Counted from the first letter of the stretch, positions 36,109 to 48,435 are shown. The stretch: DNA of 64,000 bases from Penicillus capitatus (GCA_965649825.1 OZ287702.1:868001-932000); one strand, 5' to 3'. Program-made: numbers and translations. The notes: generated by a model from the letters alone, not told the origin.

Positions 36109-38058
36109 ATGCCTGCCGAAGTGAACAGTGCGGCGGACGAGATGGACAGAGTGGTGGGTTTTCTGATGCGTGTATCGTCTGTTCATGCGTACATCTCTTC
36201 TGCTCCATCGCAGTCGATTCCGCATTCATCGACTCTACAGGGACATGTCAGCGCTGTTCGATGACTTGCTCGTGTGGATGGCGTCGGACGAGGAATCATC
36301 CAAACTGTTCGGATACCGAGTGGACCGATTTCTGCAAGAAAATCAAGATCGTTTAAGACGTGCTGTTAGGGAGTGTTCGCTGCCAAAGATTGCTAAGCAT
36401 GATGCGACAGGCAGCAGATCTTCGTAGTCATACATGCCCACCGTTCGCCTCTTTTAGAGTTCGACGGGGAGAACAAAACACCGTTCGCTATTTTCATGGA
36501 ACTGCAGAATCGACAATGGCTACTGGATGGTCGCCTTGCAAGGCTCAACAGAGAGAAAAGGTGTATACATTGTGACGCTGGGTAGGCAAAAGAAGTGGTC
36601 GACAGATCGTTGGAGGGGATTGAGCAAAGGATCCTGATCGAAGAGCGGTCGCGTCAGAGATTGAATGCGGCAGCAATGAGAATCCAGGAAAGGATTGCCG
36701 CATTCTCACATGCTCCCGCGCTCGAGACAATTGCAGTGAAGCAACAAGATGCTCTCATCAATGGCACGGACCTGGAGTGCGATGTACCTGCACATACTTG
36801 CTCCCAGAGTACAGGACGATGATGATTCTGCAGATAGAGAAAGCGAAAGAAGAGCTACAGTATTGGAAAGAAATGTTTCAGCTGTGTCAAAGAGAGATGG
36901 ATGTCATCTCGGCGTCCGTTTCACTCAACAAAAGCGATATCGAAGCAGAACTCGACATTATCGCCCATCTCGAGGAACAGGCGCGCTCATGCCTTATCTT
37001 GTGCTTCCTGGATTTTACCCCTTCTTGTTCAGATCCAGTCATCTGAATGGACCAAGTTAATGGCGCTACGATCGGCGCCATACAACGATAACTTACACTT
37101 GCATGTTGATGATTGCCTATCGCCTTCGTCTGCGGCTGCAGTGCTATGTATGACTCTAGGAAGACCGTCGGTTGCTCGATCAACAGAATCCAAAAGAGAT
37201 GTTGCTGAGATTGCTGGATGCAGCAATTGCCGACCTACCTTCGTCAACAGGCACTCCATCGTCGGCCGAAGCTCCGCCAGATGAAGAAGATAGGAGACTG
37301 GACATGAGACAGTCTAGCATCTCCAGGTTTCCCTCCTGTCTGCCTATCCTTAGATGATTGGACGTGCATTCGGTCGTAAGTGCTTATCATGCAGCCAAGA
37401 GCGAGATGTCGAATATCGAATCCGAATGCGTCACCCTGAAGAAAACGACGGAGGAATTGAAGAAGGGGTTGGGCGATGAAGATGAAGATCTGCCTTGCGT
37501 CGAACAACTCGATTCCATCGCAGATGTGGAGGCAGCCGTCCGATCAGCAAAAGAAAAACTGCACAGAAGAAAGAACGCGTTGGCTCCGCTTGTTCAAGAA
37601 CTCAAGGCCAAACGACAGGAGCTGCGTTCCTTGCAAGAAGATCACGAGAAAGAGTCAGAAGCCATCTCACCATCGACCATTCTGACGCTCGAAGGCAAAG
37701 CAGATGCTCTGCGGAAGAGCACGGCTACTCGTCAGGAGGAGATTTGCAGACTAGAAGACCGAGAGTCTATGTATCGCGATCTCATCAAGGGCATCGACGC
37801 CGCAAAGTAACGCACGTCTCTTGGCTTCTCTGAAAAGCAAAAGGACGGAGTAGAATGGTACGGAGCATCGAAGAGTTGAAAGCCGAAGTCGAACGGCATG
37901 AGCGAGAGGCCCAGGCATCGAAGGACGTCGATCTGGATCAACAGGAAAAATGGTGGAAACATATTGGAGAGCTTCTCGCCATCTCCATCGAAGCAGCGAC
38001 ACCTTGTCAGATAGAAGGCACAACGCATGAAGATACCACCGTCTTGACACTGAACTGA
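36109..38058 (+). CDS. Coiled-coil protein, possibly augmin HAUS3-like or kinetochore-associated
   Basis: Spliced plus-strand gene from ATG 36109 (MPAEVNSAADEMDRVVGFLM). An N-terminal helical segment (LFDDLLVWMASDEESSKLF) recalls the start of augmin subunit 3. Long coiled-coil exons follow (near 36460-37000, 37170-37300, 37380-37810). A 49-nt intron (GTAACG...GAGTAG) joins GIDAAK to MVRSIEELKAEVE, and the protein ends WWKHIGELLAISIEAATP...VLTLN at 38058. The family assignment rests on shape and a weak N-terminal resemblance only. A microtubule-nucleation or kinetochore role is plausible but unproven. It is divergent from katanin p60 with about 230 bp between starts. Confidence 0.6.
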
Positions 38059-38148
38059 AAATCGCATCGTGGCTTCTGATAGCTTCGGTACAGAGGGAAG
38101 ATGGTTTTGATACCGGCAAAGGGTCCTTCGTTTTACACCTATGATTGT

Positions 38149-39589
38149 TCAAGGGAACATCGGCTGCTGCATGAGTCCACAGGTTTCCTCTTCGCCCATC
38201 AGGATATTCATATTCTGCAAGGCCTGTCCTGAGGCACCCTTGACAAGATTGTCAATAACGGAAAGGATGATGGCTCTTCCGGGCACACGGTCATCGAAGA
38301 CGCCAATCAAATTGAAGTTGGATCCGCGAACGTGCCTTGTCTGTGGAGAAACGCCCTTGGGCAGAGTCTTCACAAATGTCTCGTTCGCATAGAAGTTCTC
38401 GATGGCTGAACGCAACGCATCAGGTGTGACGCCCGCTGCTGTCTGGACATAGATCGTTGAGAGCATTCCACGCGACATGGGTATCAGGTGCGGTGTAAAA
38501 CTCGCCTTCACATCGACACCTGCCACGAACCCACACACACAGAATGCATGAGCTGTCACATCAGCCAGCACACGGACCTGCTGCTAGACTCAGCTCCTGT
38601 TCGATCTCTGGAGCATGGCGATGATTTGAAACGCCGTATGCGTGCAGTCCTTCTGTCACTTCACCGAAAAGCTTTGATTCGTTGGGGGCACGGCCAGCTC
38701 CGCTCACACCTTAAGGACAGCCACTCCGGCGATGTCTATGGCTGGCAGATGTGTTTGCCTGATTTCGAATCGATCACGATCGAAGTGGTTTCAATCAGAT
38801 TGGCTCGGAGGAGAGGGATGAGAGGTAGGAGACAAGATGATGGATAGCATCCAGGATTGGCAATCAGTCGTGCGTTCTTAATCTGATTTCGATTCACCTC
38901 CGTTAAACCGTAGACTGCCTCCTGCTGTAATTCCAGCGCTGCGTGGTCGCCTCCATACCTAACATCGCAGCCATGAACAGGCGCACTTAGCTGTACAACG
39001 GTTCACCATTCTTTGTAGAGCGCTGGATCGCGGAGACGGAAATCTGCAGAGAGGTCGACCACTTTGGTATGAGTAGGAAGCTCGGCCACGACCTTCTGAG
39101 TCGTGCCGTGGGGTAAACAACAGAAAACGGCGTCGATATCATCGAAGGATGTATCTTCGATTTTGATCAGGTCTGGAAGATCCGACATCGTGACGAAATG
39201 CGGAAAGACGTCCGAAAAAGCCTGCGATGAGAAATCGGATACAGCAGGGAGAAACCAAACAGCGATCCAACTTTTCCTGCGTGACGATCTGCTGTCATCG
39301 CCGTGATTTTGAGCCTCGGATGCAGTGCCAACAGACGTGTCACTTCGGCACCTGTGTATCCGGATGCCCCGAGAACAGCCACGCGCGCCGTTTGGGGTTT
39401 AGCCGTTTCGTGTTCAACTGTGTCGACTTCCTACATCGACGCTCGGAAGGAAGGAAGGCAGACAGAAGCTGGTCCTGCCGAGGTGCTCGTGGAGGCACGT
39501 GCGCTTTTCACTCGACGCCGACGCGCCTTAGCCATTCGTCGCCGTGGCGTCCATATCGACGGAGAAACGACGAAGGATACGGCGGACAT
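38149..39589 (-). CDS. argC: N-acetyl-gamma-glutamyl-phosphate reductase
   Basis: The predicted start ATG at 39589 gives a Ser/Arg-rich leader ([18 protein letters not shown]) typical of a transit peptide, then a short intron and the mature enzyme. Motifs: NAD(P)-binding [45 protein letters not shown]; the active-site Cys in [45 protein letters not shown]; and [14 protein letters not shown] in the C-terminal domain. It catalyses the third step of arginine synthesis. Unlike fungi, where ArgB and ArgC are fused, it stands alone, as in plants and algae, fitting an organelle-located arginine pathway. At least two introns lie near 38580 and 39000-39200. Confidence 0.9.
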
Positions 39590-39852
39590 GATGAAATCGA
39601 TAGCGACCGTCGAGGCGTTGCGGTTATGCGACGTGTCCGTGCTCGATCAATGCCATCGTCTATCGATCACTCTTAACTAATGGCTGGCCGGTCACACATC
39701 AGATGCCAACGTTTCCTTTCTGTTTGGGATCGATCGATGAATGCCGCGGCTCGTTTTGCGATTCGGACATGATTCTGTTGTAGATCGATCTTCGACCGCA
39801 AGACTTGGATGGCTCACGTCGATGTTGCCTAGACCATTGCGTAAAGGCATTT

Positions 39853-42800
39853 TTAAAAGCGCTGTGAGAAACGAAAGGCGCACTCAGGGGCAACGGACGC
39901 TTTGTTCGAGATGTTTGGCGATGTGCCGAGACGCTTGAGTGTTGGATTCAGCAAGGACTCGCCGTATCCTGCCGCGACATAGCCCTCCACCATCTTCAGA
40001 AACTCTCTCCCCAGTTCCGGCATTTCGTCGAGAATGGTATCGAGATCGGCGCGGGAAAGGGAATAGAGTTCACAGTAATCTTCAGCAACGACTGTCGCTG
40101 TTCGGTACTCCCCTGAACCACGGTGCACAGAGATCATCATCACATACTGAGAGAGAAAGACGTCTTACCCAGCAAACAGCTGTACTCGCCAAAGTACTCG
40201 CCTTTCTTCAGCTTGCCGATCTTCTTGTAGCTGTCCGATGTGCCAAAGAGACTGACACAACGCCACGCGTTTTCCAGATCCATTGTGTTCGGATGGCCCT
40301 GATCCGTGTTGGTCGGATGCATTCCGCCGCCAATTTCGCTCGCTTTCATGGACTGAACCTTTTTTTCTGCGTAGACGGCGGGTTCCGCCTCGGTGCTGCT
40401 TTCGTAGTAGATCCGCACTTCGAGATGGCCATGTGCCACAAAGTACATCACATCTCCTGGATCACCCTGTCGAATGACCACCTCTCCCTACAGAACGATG
40501 CTTCGACGAGCAACACGGAGCGAGGCGTACAGGTCCATAGTATTCCAATCTGAGCAACGGCACAATGCGCACAATGAACTGCGGATCTTTGCCTTTAAAG
40601 AAGGGCACGCCGCCCAAGATATCTCGATAGAGATAAAGAATCAATTCCGTTCGCAAAGGCAACGAGAGCTCTGTATGCAATGGAGCCTCGAATCGGCGGC
40701 GGCGGTATGGAACGAACCATTGATGATGGAGGTTTCGTCGACGACGATCTGCCGAGAGAGAATATGATGAAAGAATATTCGAACACGATCGGCAAGATGC
40801 GTCGGGACTTTGCGCTTCTTTAAGAAATCTTCCATGGCCTGCACGGAATGCATCCCTGACAGAAAACGCCTTGATTCTGTCAACCATAGTTCTTTTGGTG
40901 ATACGCGTGTTGGCATTGTTGAGTGAGGACATCATGGATGACATAGAGCCCATGAAATAGGCAAAGACGGTGACACCAATAACCATTCCTGAACCGAGGA
41001 AAGCTTCGAAGAAAGGGATCATGTGTGAGAGGGTGTGACCGATCATGGACATGATCTTCTCGTTCGAATTGCCAGGAATAACGTCTCCGTATCCCACCGT
41101 TGTCAGCGTCGACATCGACCAGTACAGCGCCGTGACGTACTTGTCGAAATTCGGCGCCAGTTGCAAGCCGCTGATACCGACCCACGTATCCTGCAGGTCA
41201 ACGTCGTTCAAGAGCAGCAAATGAAGATGTGAGGACGGGGAGTGACTTACTGGATCAAATCCTTCGAGATAGGAAGAGTAGTAGAAGAAACAGGCGCAGA
41301 GATGCGTCACTAGGATCGCCGCCGACATGAAGGTCACCAGTCTTAGAACGCCTTTGTTGAACATCGTCTCCAGATGTCTCAACTGCGTAGGGATTTTGAC
41401 AATTCGCAGCATCTTTACGATCTTGAACAGCCGCACGATCTTCACAATCTTGACGACTCGCGTCGCCTATGCATAGATACACGATCCCTCATCTCCATCA
41501 TCACTGCGTCTGATTGCCTTGAAGAGTTTAAAGAATCCGAGTGACTTGTTGGTGACGATCTCGTCAAAGGGAATGATGGAGATCACGTCGATGATCAGCC
41601 ATGACTTGGCATAGTTCCGAGCGATCTCCTGTCGATCGATCACGGGACGATTGTTATCGTCTACGAACAGACATAGCGTCACGATCCAAGCATGAGCAAA
41701 CCATGCTCTATCCGTCCTTACCCACATAGGCCGTGCGAAAATTGAGTAAGATATCGAGACCAAAGGAAAGATTGATGAGCAGCTCGAATACCCCCAACGT
41801 CGACGTGGCTGAGAATTCGATACCGAAGCAAATAATGTACGGAGAGACGATGCAGATGTAAGCAAAGAGCAGCAGCATATAGAGATCCCAGCGCGTGCGA
41901 AAAGTACTCGATGGATAGATGATGTCCCACAGGATCACCTGCTCACAACGAAAGAACCTCTCAGTGCGTTTGAGCAGAGACGACGGAAGACGCACGCGGC
42001 ATGGGCGACAGAAAGGAGCCCAGACAGATTCTTCCGTCGATCTTTCCGATTCCGTCTCGCTGCAGGACGACGAATCTGTGGACCCACTGCACACAGACAG
42101 GTCTCGTCGATCGCGACGTCTTTGCAGCTGGACGTACTGTCGAGCCTTTATCGATCCACTCGAACGTCTCGATGGCATGTCCATTCTGGACTGCACCACG
42201 ACGGATGACAGACCCGACTCGTCATCGCTCTCCTCTGAAACGACGCGCGTTGATTTAGAGGTCACGATGTCGAGAGGCGGCGCGATATACGGTCGAGGAT
42301 GGGTTTGGCCATGATGCTGGGCGGCGGTACAAGGCGATCTTCGATTCCTTCGGCTATCGGTCTCGGAGTCGTCGTCGTCGTGCGATTCTTGCGATGATGT
42401 TTTGCCCGAGGTGGTTCCGATTCGTGTTTCCACGACTCGATCGCCGGATCTTCCTCAGGCAACAATGAACACAGACAGAATGCCTTCCACCACTGCGTCG
42501 ATCCGTTTTCCTCATCGACCTGCGTGTCCTCCGTCTCCAACGGCTGCGTCACTTTAAAGTCGTAGCAGGTGAGTTTGATCAGATCCGAAGCCGCCGCGTC
42601 TTTGTTGCGCGTTTCGTTTTCTGCCGACTTAAAAGTATACCGCGTCTTTTCCATATCGCCATATCGCTGCTTCAGTTTTGTATACAGTGAAGTGCATTCC
42701 GCTTTGCGCTGCAAGGCCAAAACCTCCGTTCCCTATTGTCCGTCGACGCTGTCCACAAGTGAAGATTCGAATGGAGGGTATCGACACCTCCGCGATGGGC

Positions 42801-43026
42801 GCATTGGACGCGAGGCGGCGCATGATTTCATCGTGGTTATCGACGATCAGCGTCTTTAGGCTGCGAAGATCGTCATCGAGCTTTTGGCGCAGTTCGCCGA
42901 CGGTGTTTTCCAATCTGTAGGCGACAGCGATCGAGTATAAGCAGCAAATCTGTCGGTCTCTTGCTGTTGGATGCGAGGATCGACGTCAGATGTCGTGATC
43001 TCTATCGGTGCCTCGTCGTCGGCCAT
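39853..43026 (-). CDS. Cyclic-nucleotide-gated / KCNH-like voltage-gated potassium channel
   Basis: Spliced gene with ATG at 43026 (MADDEAPIEITTSD). The cytosolic N-terminus contains a short coiled coil (ENTVGELRQKLDDDLRSL) and a polar linker. The membrane part begins near 41930 (WDLYMLLLFAYICIVSPY, then FGLDILLNFRTAYV and SWLIIDVISIIPFDEIV). It includes an S4-like KIVRLFKIVKMLRIVK, pore selectivity filter STLTTVGYGDVIPG and S6 VIGVTVFAYFMGS. A C-linker and cyclic-nucleotide-binding domain follow (LPLRTELILYLYRDIL, GEYFGEYSCLLG, AEDYCELYSLSRADLDTIL). The stop is at 39853. The GYGD filter argues for K+ selectivity. HCN, KCNH and plant Shaker channels all fit this layout. The start lies 20 bp from the divergent GUF1 start. 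Confidence 0.87.
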
Positions 43027-43046
43027 GGCGTTGACGTCCCCAGAGA

Positions 43047-45242
43047 ATGACGTCATTCTGCCTCGCAATGACGATCTGCGCAACGCATCGAAGGTATGCG
43101 CTCCTGTCGTCTGTTTTGCGTTTCGCACAGACGTCGCTGCGATCATTGGCGAGTGACGCTTCGAAGGAAGCTTCGACAAAACTGCGGGAAACGAAAGAGC
43201 ATCTCCGCGACGCATGTTTTGCCCCGGATCACATTCGCAATTTCTCCATCATCGCTCACGTGGACCACGGAAAATCGACACTGGCGGATCGACTGATGGA
43301 GATGACGGGTGCGATACGACTGAGACAAAAGGAGCAGTACCTCGATAAACTTCAGGTCGAACGGGAGAGGGGCATCACCGTCAAGGTCTGTGCATCCCTT
43401 GGTATCCATCTCAAGTGATGCCCATGGGTTTTCAGGCTCAGAGTGTATCTTTGGTCTACCAATACCAAGGCACAGACTATCTACTGAACTTGATCGATAC
43501 GCCTGGGCATGTGGACTTCAGCTACGAAGTCAGTCGATCCATAGCGGCCTGTCAAGGAGCCATTTTGCTCGTGGATGCGACTCAAGGCATTCAAGCCCAG
43601 ACGGTCGCGAATTTTCATTTGGCCTTTGATCAAGGACTGGATATCGTTCCCGTGATCAATAAGATCGATATGGAGGCAGCGAACCCCAAAGAAGTAGCCA
43701 ATCAACTGCACGATGCTTTTGCCATTATGCGAGATGAAGTGCTTCTGATTTCGGCCAAGACGGGTCAGGGTGTCCAACGGGTCCTGGACAAGGTCGTTGA
43801 GTGAGACATCTCTCATCGAGGAAGCATTAGGGATCATGCTGACAGGGGAATTGCTCCTCCGAGTGGAGACATTCATGGAAAGCTGCGCATTCTGCTGTTC
43901 GATGCCTATCATGATGAGTACAGAGGTGTCATCTGTTTAGTCGAGGTCATCGACGGCACCCTTCAGAAGGGCATGCGTGTGACATCTATCGCATCGGGCG
44001 AATCGCACGATGTCTTAGAAGTAGAAACTGTTGAAGGTAGGTGATGGTGAGAGCTTTTGGGCATAGGTTGGTATGTTGTCTCCTGAGCCCATACCCAGAG
44101 AACAGCTGTTAACAGGACAGGTGGGATATGTCATCGCTTCCGGTATGAAATCGACACGGTCTGCTCAAATCGGAGATACGCTTCATCTCCACGACACACC
44201 GGTAGATCCGCTTCCTGGCTTCGCTGCGACGAAGTGCAACGTCTTCTCCGGTGTCTACCCAACGGACTCAGACGACTTTGAACTGCTGCAATCTGTTTGT
44301 CTTTCCTTTGTCTCTGCGGCAAAGGATCTCTTTGCGTGCAGGCGGTGGACCGTCTGAAGCTGAATGATGCAAGTGTGACGATGCGAAAAGAAAGCAGTGT
44401 GGCATTGGGATACGGTTTTCGATGTGGATTCCTGGGAATGCTGCATCTCGATGTGTTCTGTGATCGACTGTCACAGGAATACGGCGTCGATGTGATCGTC
44501 ACAACTCCTACCGTTCCGTATAGAATCACACTGCCGAATGGAGAAGAACGGACGTTGCAGAATCCCTGCGATTTTCCATTAAATCAGAAAGTGAAGCGCG
44601 TGCAAGAGCCAACCGTCCGCGTCACCATCGTGGCCCCCGAGGAATACACAGGCGACGTTATGGAACTCTGTACGTCGAGGAGAGGGACAATGCATGATCA
44701 CACACATCTGAGCGGAAACCGTGTCCTCTTTCGTTACACCATGGGATTCGCTGAACTGGCCGAAGATTTCTTCAGCGATCTAAAATCGCTGACCAAAGGA
44801 TACGCCAGTCTCGACTACCAGGAGGCCGAGTACAGAGATGCCGATCTGCAACGACTGGACATCATGGTGAATGGAAAACCGGTCGAGGCCTTTGCGCGAA
44901 TCATCCACAAGTACCTCGCGATGCTGATCTGTCGAGAAGCTATTTTGATGTGACAGGGATCGAGTGGCCAGAGTTGGAAGACGCCTCTGTCAGAAACTGA
45001 AGAGCCTATTGGACAGGCAACAATTCGAAATTGCGATTCAAGCCTCGTCAAATGGCCGCATCATCTGCCGGGAGACGCTTTCGGCCCTGAGAAAGAATGT
45101 CTTGGCCAAATGCTACGGCGGAGATATCACCCGAAAGAAAAAGCTCCTCGAAAAGCAGAAAGAAGGCAAAAAGCGCATGAAATCGATCGGCGTCGTACAT
45201 CTGCCTCAAGGCGCGTTCCATGAAATCATAAAGCTGCGGTAA
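43047..45242 (+). CDS. GUF1: Translation factor GUF1/LepA (EF4), mitochondrial
   Basis: Start at 43047 gives a leader rich in Arg, Ser and Ala ([20 protein letters not shown]), a mitochondrial targeting peptide. GTPase motifs follow: G1 [16 protein letters not shown], switch RERGITVK, G3 [13 protein letters not shown] and G4 [15 protein letters not shown] 46-nt intron near 43386-43431 splits the switch region between GITVK and [10 protein letters not shown]. Later exons carry [16 protein letters not shown] and [20 protein letters not shown]. The LepA-specific C-terminal domain is present ([20 protein letters not shown], ending FHEIIKLR at 45242). EF4 back-translocates or rescues stalled organellar ribosomes under stress. 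With bL20m, bL32m and GatC it is the fourth organelle-translation gene here. Confidence 0.92.
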
Positions 45243-45389
45243 CGTCGGATGGTCGGTTGGCGATACATCTACGCGGAAGAGGCTCATGCCTATTCGCCGT
45301 ACATTCGTGAAGGCCCTTTTTCGGCGCGATTGGCCGTTTTTGTGTAAGCAGCTTGTGTTCCTTTCGGGTATTCTTTTTGCCGTGGACGG

Positions 45390-46206
45390 ATGGAGTCTCT
45401 CGCGAAGTGCAGCGTCCAAGGTTCCCGTCCAGAATTCTGCCTCCAGCCCAGAACAGTGCATTCGAAAGAGGCACGACTGCGCATGAAAGATGTGCGTTCG
45501 TTCTTTGTGCGTCTCTCTACCCAAGAGAGCAAACAAAGCGCATCGGGTGCGAAATCCCTCGCGCCGCCTTTGCGTCTGAAACAGACAGCGACCAAGGCGC
45601 CATCGTCTGAATTGTCCATTTCGACGCAGCTTCGAAACCAGCGCATGACTGAGCGACGTCTGCAGTTGGGCCGCTCTGTCGATGCACTTCGCGAGTATTT
45701 TCCCCACTTGTTGGTCACACCATGGCCACAGGAATTGCTTTCGGACGAGGTCGTCCTCAAAGAAACGATCTCACCGCACTTCAGTCTGAAGCCATTCAAC
45801 GCATACGGAAAACGAAACTACAACAGACACATGTGGTTTGTGCGCCTCTACGCCTCGCTCTTTTGCAGAGAGACCAAAGTAAGACGCATCATCATTGTGA
45901 TTGGAACTGGTCCCTATCTGATGTGCTGTGTTGGGCGGCTGTCAGGTGCAGGTAATGCGGTTTTGGCAGCCGAGCAGAGAGATCGTCATCATTCGATGGA
46001 GCATGAAATTTCGCCCACGCGTCTTTCACAGCATCTACGGCACGACTTTGCAGATGGATGGCGTTTCGGAGATCAAACTGGATCGCCAAGGACGTATCTA
46101 TCAGCATCAGGTGGATGTGACCGACCGACACAAAGTCAAGTTTGATTTGGAGTTCCAGCGTTTCGCTCAGAACGTCCTCTGCGAAGCAACAGTTGCCGTG
46201 GGATGA
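45390..46206 (+). CDS. DUF2358 (SnoaL/NTF2-like) protein, intact copy
   Basis: Two exons separated by intron 45879-45945 (67 nt). The frame opens at 45390, with a second ATG at 45483 (MKDVRSFFVRLST) that may be the real start. Conserved parts are VDALREYFPHLLVTPWPQEL, SDEVVLKETISPHF, YGKRNYNRHMWFVRLYASLF, then after the intron VQVMRFWQPSREIVIIRWSM, FHSIYGTTLQMDGVSEIKLD and GRIYQHQVDV. The family is a cystatin/NTF2-like fold found in plants and algae, often plastid-predicted and without known biochemistry. The N-terminal 90 residues are polar and may be a leader. This copy keeps its own 5' exon, unlike the copy at 49103. Confidence 0.78.
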
Positions 46207-46600
46207 TGACAGTGCTCAACGGACCAACAATCTATTGTCCGTTGAGGCATGATCGCCTTTGAACGGACGGCAGTGTGTATCTGCTGATGTGACGGATTGT
46301 ATCTGTACATGTACCACACACCTTCGATTCACCAGAGCACGAAATCTTGGACAAGATGTCAAATGCCGTTCGCATCACTTGTGCCCGAGTGCAGACGCGA
46401 TCGCGTCACGTAGCTATCTCGCTAGAAGGTCCTCCTGCCCGAAAGCAACGCCTTCTTGAAGGACGGTCGATCGCGGTAGGTGTACGCACCTTCGTTCGGC
46501 GTTTCGATCGAGATCTGGTCGAGAGCATCTGCGCGAGGAAGAAGATCGACACGAGTGCGGATATCGAACGCTGACGAATGTTTCTACTCGTGTTGTTGTG
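45561..46600. repeat. Segmental duplication, copy 1 (DUF2358 body plus QNG1 5' end)
   Basis: About 1,040 bp, roughly 99% identical to 49103-50142 with a constant offset of 3,542 bp. I count about nine substitutions and no indel until the ends diverge. The left edge is the octamer GCGCCGCC, which is shared by the flanking sequences at both junctions. Confidence 0.95.
46356..46600 (+). pseudogene. QNG1 5' fragment (interrupted copy)
   Basis: Near-identical to the first two coding exons of the full QNG1 at 49898-50142 (MSNAVRITCARVQTRSRHVA, then VRTFVRRFDRDLVESICARK). The homology stops at about 46600, where unrelated sequence with three other genes begins. The rest of QNG1 is not found downstream in usable order: a second fragment restarts at 48474, repeating about 115 bp. 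This copy therefore cannot encode the enzyme. Confidence 0.8.
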
Positions 46601-46994
46601 CTTGATCGAAACCCGTCGAGGACGACGAGAATGCTCGAAATCCTGGCAGAGAGCCATTGCTCGATAACTGAGAGCCACAGGACTGAGATCCGATGGCAGA
46701 CCTCTTGAGAAACGCACTTTTATAAAGGCCCAACCGACGGAGCCAATGCCGACAGCGCCGCCGAAGGCCCACCGACTGAAGTGTCTGTGTGATCCTCCTG
46801 GAGGTCTCGGGCGTCGTTTTCCGCCTCCTTTCGCCTCTTGTTGAGAACAGACAACGGGGAGCCACACCCGTCGCGGCTCGCTTCGTCGAGAAGCTGCCGA
46901 AACAGCTCTCTGTAACGGACCACAAAGCATGACACGAACACCACGTATCAGCACCACTTTGGCAGACCCTAAGACGATCGATAAAATGACGCAT
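46406..46994 (-). CDS. Small single-pass membrane protein, possibly mitochondrial
   Basis: ATG 46994 gives MRHFIDRLR. A 58-nt GT-AG intron then leads in frame to RAVSAASRRSEPRRVW, a basic amphipathic leader, then a Gly/Arg-rich stretch, one hydrophobic helix (WAFGGAVGIGSVGWAFIKV) and a polar C-terminus (LSPVALSYRAMALCQDFE). From about 46600 the frame reads antisense through the duplicated QNG1 sequence to 46406, so the original C-terminus may be cut off by the rearrangement. The product is unknown. Its start codon is only 10 bp from that of SENP8 on the other strand. Confidence 0.4.
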
Positions 46995-47004
46995 TGTGCA
47001 TTCG

Positions 47005-47631
47005 ATGATTTCCTTCCACGACGTTCTGCTTCGTCAAACAGATGTGGATCTGTTAAAGGGGCCATATTGGCTCAATGATCAACTCGTGGCCTTCTACTTT
47101 GAATACCTCACACATGAAGTCGTGCCGAATGCATCTCTTCGTTTTCTCCCGGGCGCCGCCGCCTTTCTGCTGAAGAATGGGACCGTGGAAGACGTGGACG
47201 TCTGCTTCGTCCGACCGTTAAAGCTCAAGCAGTGTGATGTCATTTTTATGGCCGTGAATGATAATCCAAATGTGACCCAAGCCGAAGGCGGAACGCACTG
47301 GAGTTTGCTCATCTGGGTGCGACAGGAATGTACGTTTGTGCACCTGGATTCGTATGGCGGCGTAAACAACGAGCCGGCAAGAGATACAGCAAAGAAGCTG
47401 CATGCCGTGTTGTCCACGGAGGGATCCATGAAGTTTGTTGCTCCCCTCGTCCCGCAGCAGACAAACGGCTCCGACTGTGCCCTCTATCTACTCAAATTCG
47501 CACAGATCCTCGCCACAGATCTCACTCAGTGGAGTGCGTCCCGATTGAAGATTCTGAAATGTGTGACCCCCTTGAGCATCATCCATTTTCGCAGAGAGCT
47601 ACTCGACATCATCGAAAGCAAACGAAGCTAA
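47005..47631 (+). CDS. SENP8: NEDD8-specific protease SENP8/DEN1 (Ulp1 C48 family)
   Basis: Intronless, 208 codons from ATG 47005 (MISFHDVLLRQTDVDLL). Cysteine-protease triad: His in GGTHWSLLIW, Asp in HLDSYGGVNN, Gln and Cys in QQTNGSDCALYLL. The substrate-binding N-terminus GPYWLNDQLVAFYFEYL is typical. The small size and lack of an N-terminal extension favour SENP8 over SUMO proteases, which are larger. It processes NEDD8 precursor and removes NEDD8 from non-cullin targets. A COP9 signalosome subunit (CSN3), part of the complex that removes NEDD8 from cullins, is also in the window, 14 kb away, with no sign of linkage beyond chance. The stop codon overlaps the stop codon of STK19 on the opposite strand. 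Confidence 0.9.
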   Translation: MISFHDVLLRQTDVDLLKGPYWLNDQLVAFYFEYLTHEVVPNASLRFLPGAAAFLLKNGTVEDVDVCFVRPLKLKQCDVIFMAVNDNPNVTQAEGGTHWSLLIWVRQECTFVHLDSYGGVNNEPARDTAKKLHAVLSTEGSMKFVAPLVPQQTNGSDCALYLLKFAQILATDLTQWSASRLKILKCVTPLSIIHFRRELLDIIESKRS

Positions 47632-48435
47632 TCGTGCTTAGTGACAAGTGTGTAAAATTTCCCGGCCTGTGTGGATTTCTCGTCCAGGAGTCCGAGTCCC
47701 ATGAGGTCACGCAGATGGTATTTGATACCGAGTCTCGATTTTCGCAGTTCGCATTCGAAGAGTCGCGACTCTTTGATCTCGCGATATTTCTTTCGCTGGA
47801 ACATTCTCAGCATTTCTTTGCGTCCCTCGATCAGACTCGTCACGAAGAAGCCGAGGCGTGGTGACCAGATATGCATGCTGTTCGAACGGCCGCCGCCAGG
47901 TCGCACGTCATCTGTGATGAATCCCAGAGAATGCAACACACGAACGGCTTCCAACTCCCTCTCCGAATCGCCCGTCACTTCCATTGCCTCAAACAGCTGC
48001 TCTTGCGAGAGAAGAGGATCGCGGGTCTTGTCGAGAATGGCTTCTTTGAATCTATGCCCAGGAGAGATCCGATCACGTCGACAGGGGGTGCGATCTTGCT
48101 GACTTTAGGAGGATTTGGGATTCGCGAGGTGAACGGCTGTGAGCAATGGAGGTGATGTCTGCGTCGTGTTCGGTGCTGAGGAGAATGGCGACGTCATTTC
48201 GGTTGGTCGGCAGCTGAAACAGACGAATCTTGCCGGACTGTCTCAGAGCATCGAGCTCCGCTTCCACAGTCGTTCTGTTCGGCACCAATGTATAGATCTG
48301 CGTCTTCAGCATCACCGAGGCATATTCGAGAATCGCACATTCTTCGGTGAGCAATTCGAGGGCGAAGTAGGTATCTGTCGGCACATTTGGGGGAATCCAT
48401 CGATGTCCGGCGCCGCATCCGACGACGGTAATTTC
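47628..48435 (-). CDS. STK19: STK19-like winged-helix protein
   Basis: At least two exons on the minus strand. The N-terminal part has MLKTQIYTLVPNRTTVEAEL, DALRQSGKIRLFQLPTN and DVAILLSTEHDADI. The C-terminal exon has FFVTSLIEGRKEMLRMFQRK, KYREIKESRLFECELR and LGIKYHLRDLMGLGLLDEKS, ending at 47628. This matches STK19 along its length. Despite its name STK19 is a tandem winged-helix DNA-binding protein that helps transcription-coupled repair by contacting CSA, RNA polymerase II and TFIIH. The start is uncertain: an ATG at 48312 is in frame, and the similarity seems to extend further upstream, so another exon is likely. Confidence 0.78.
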
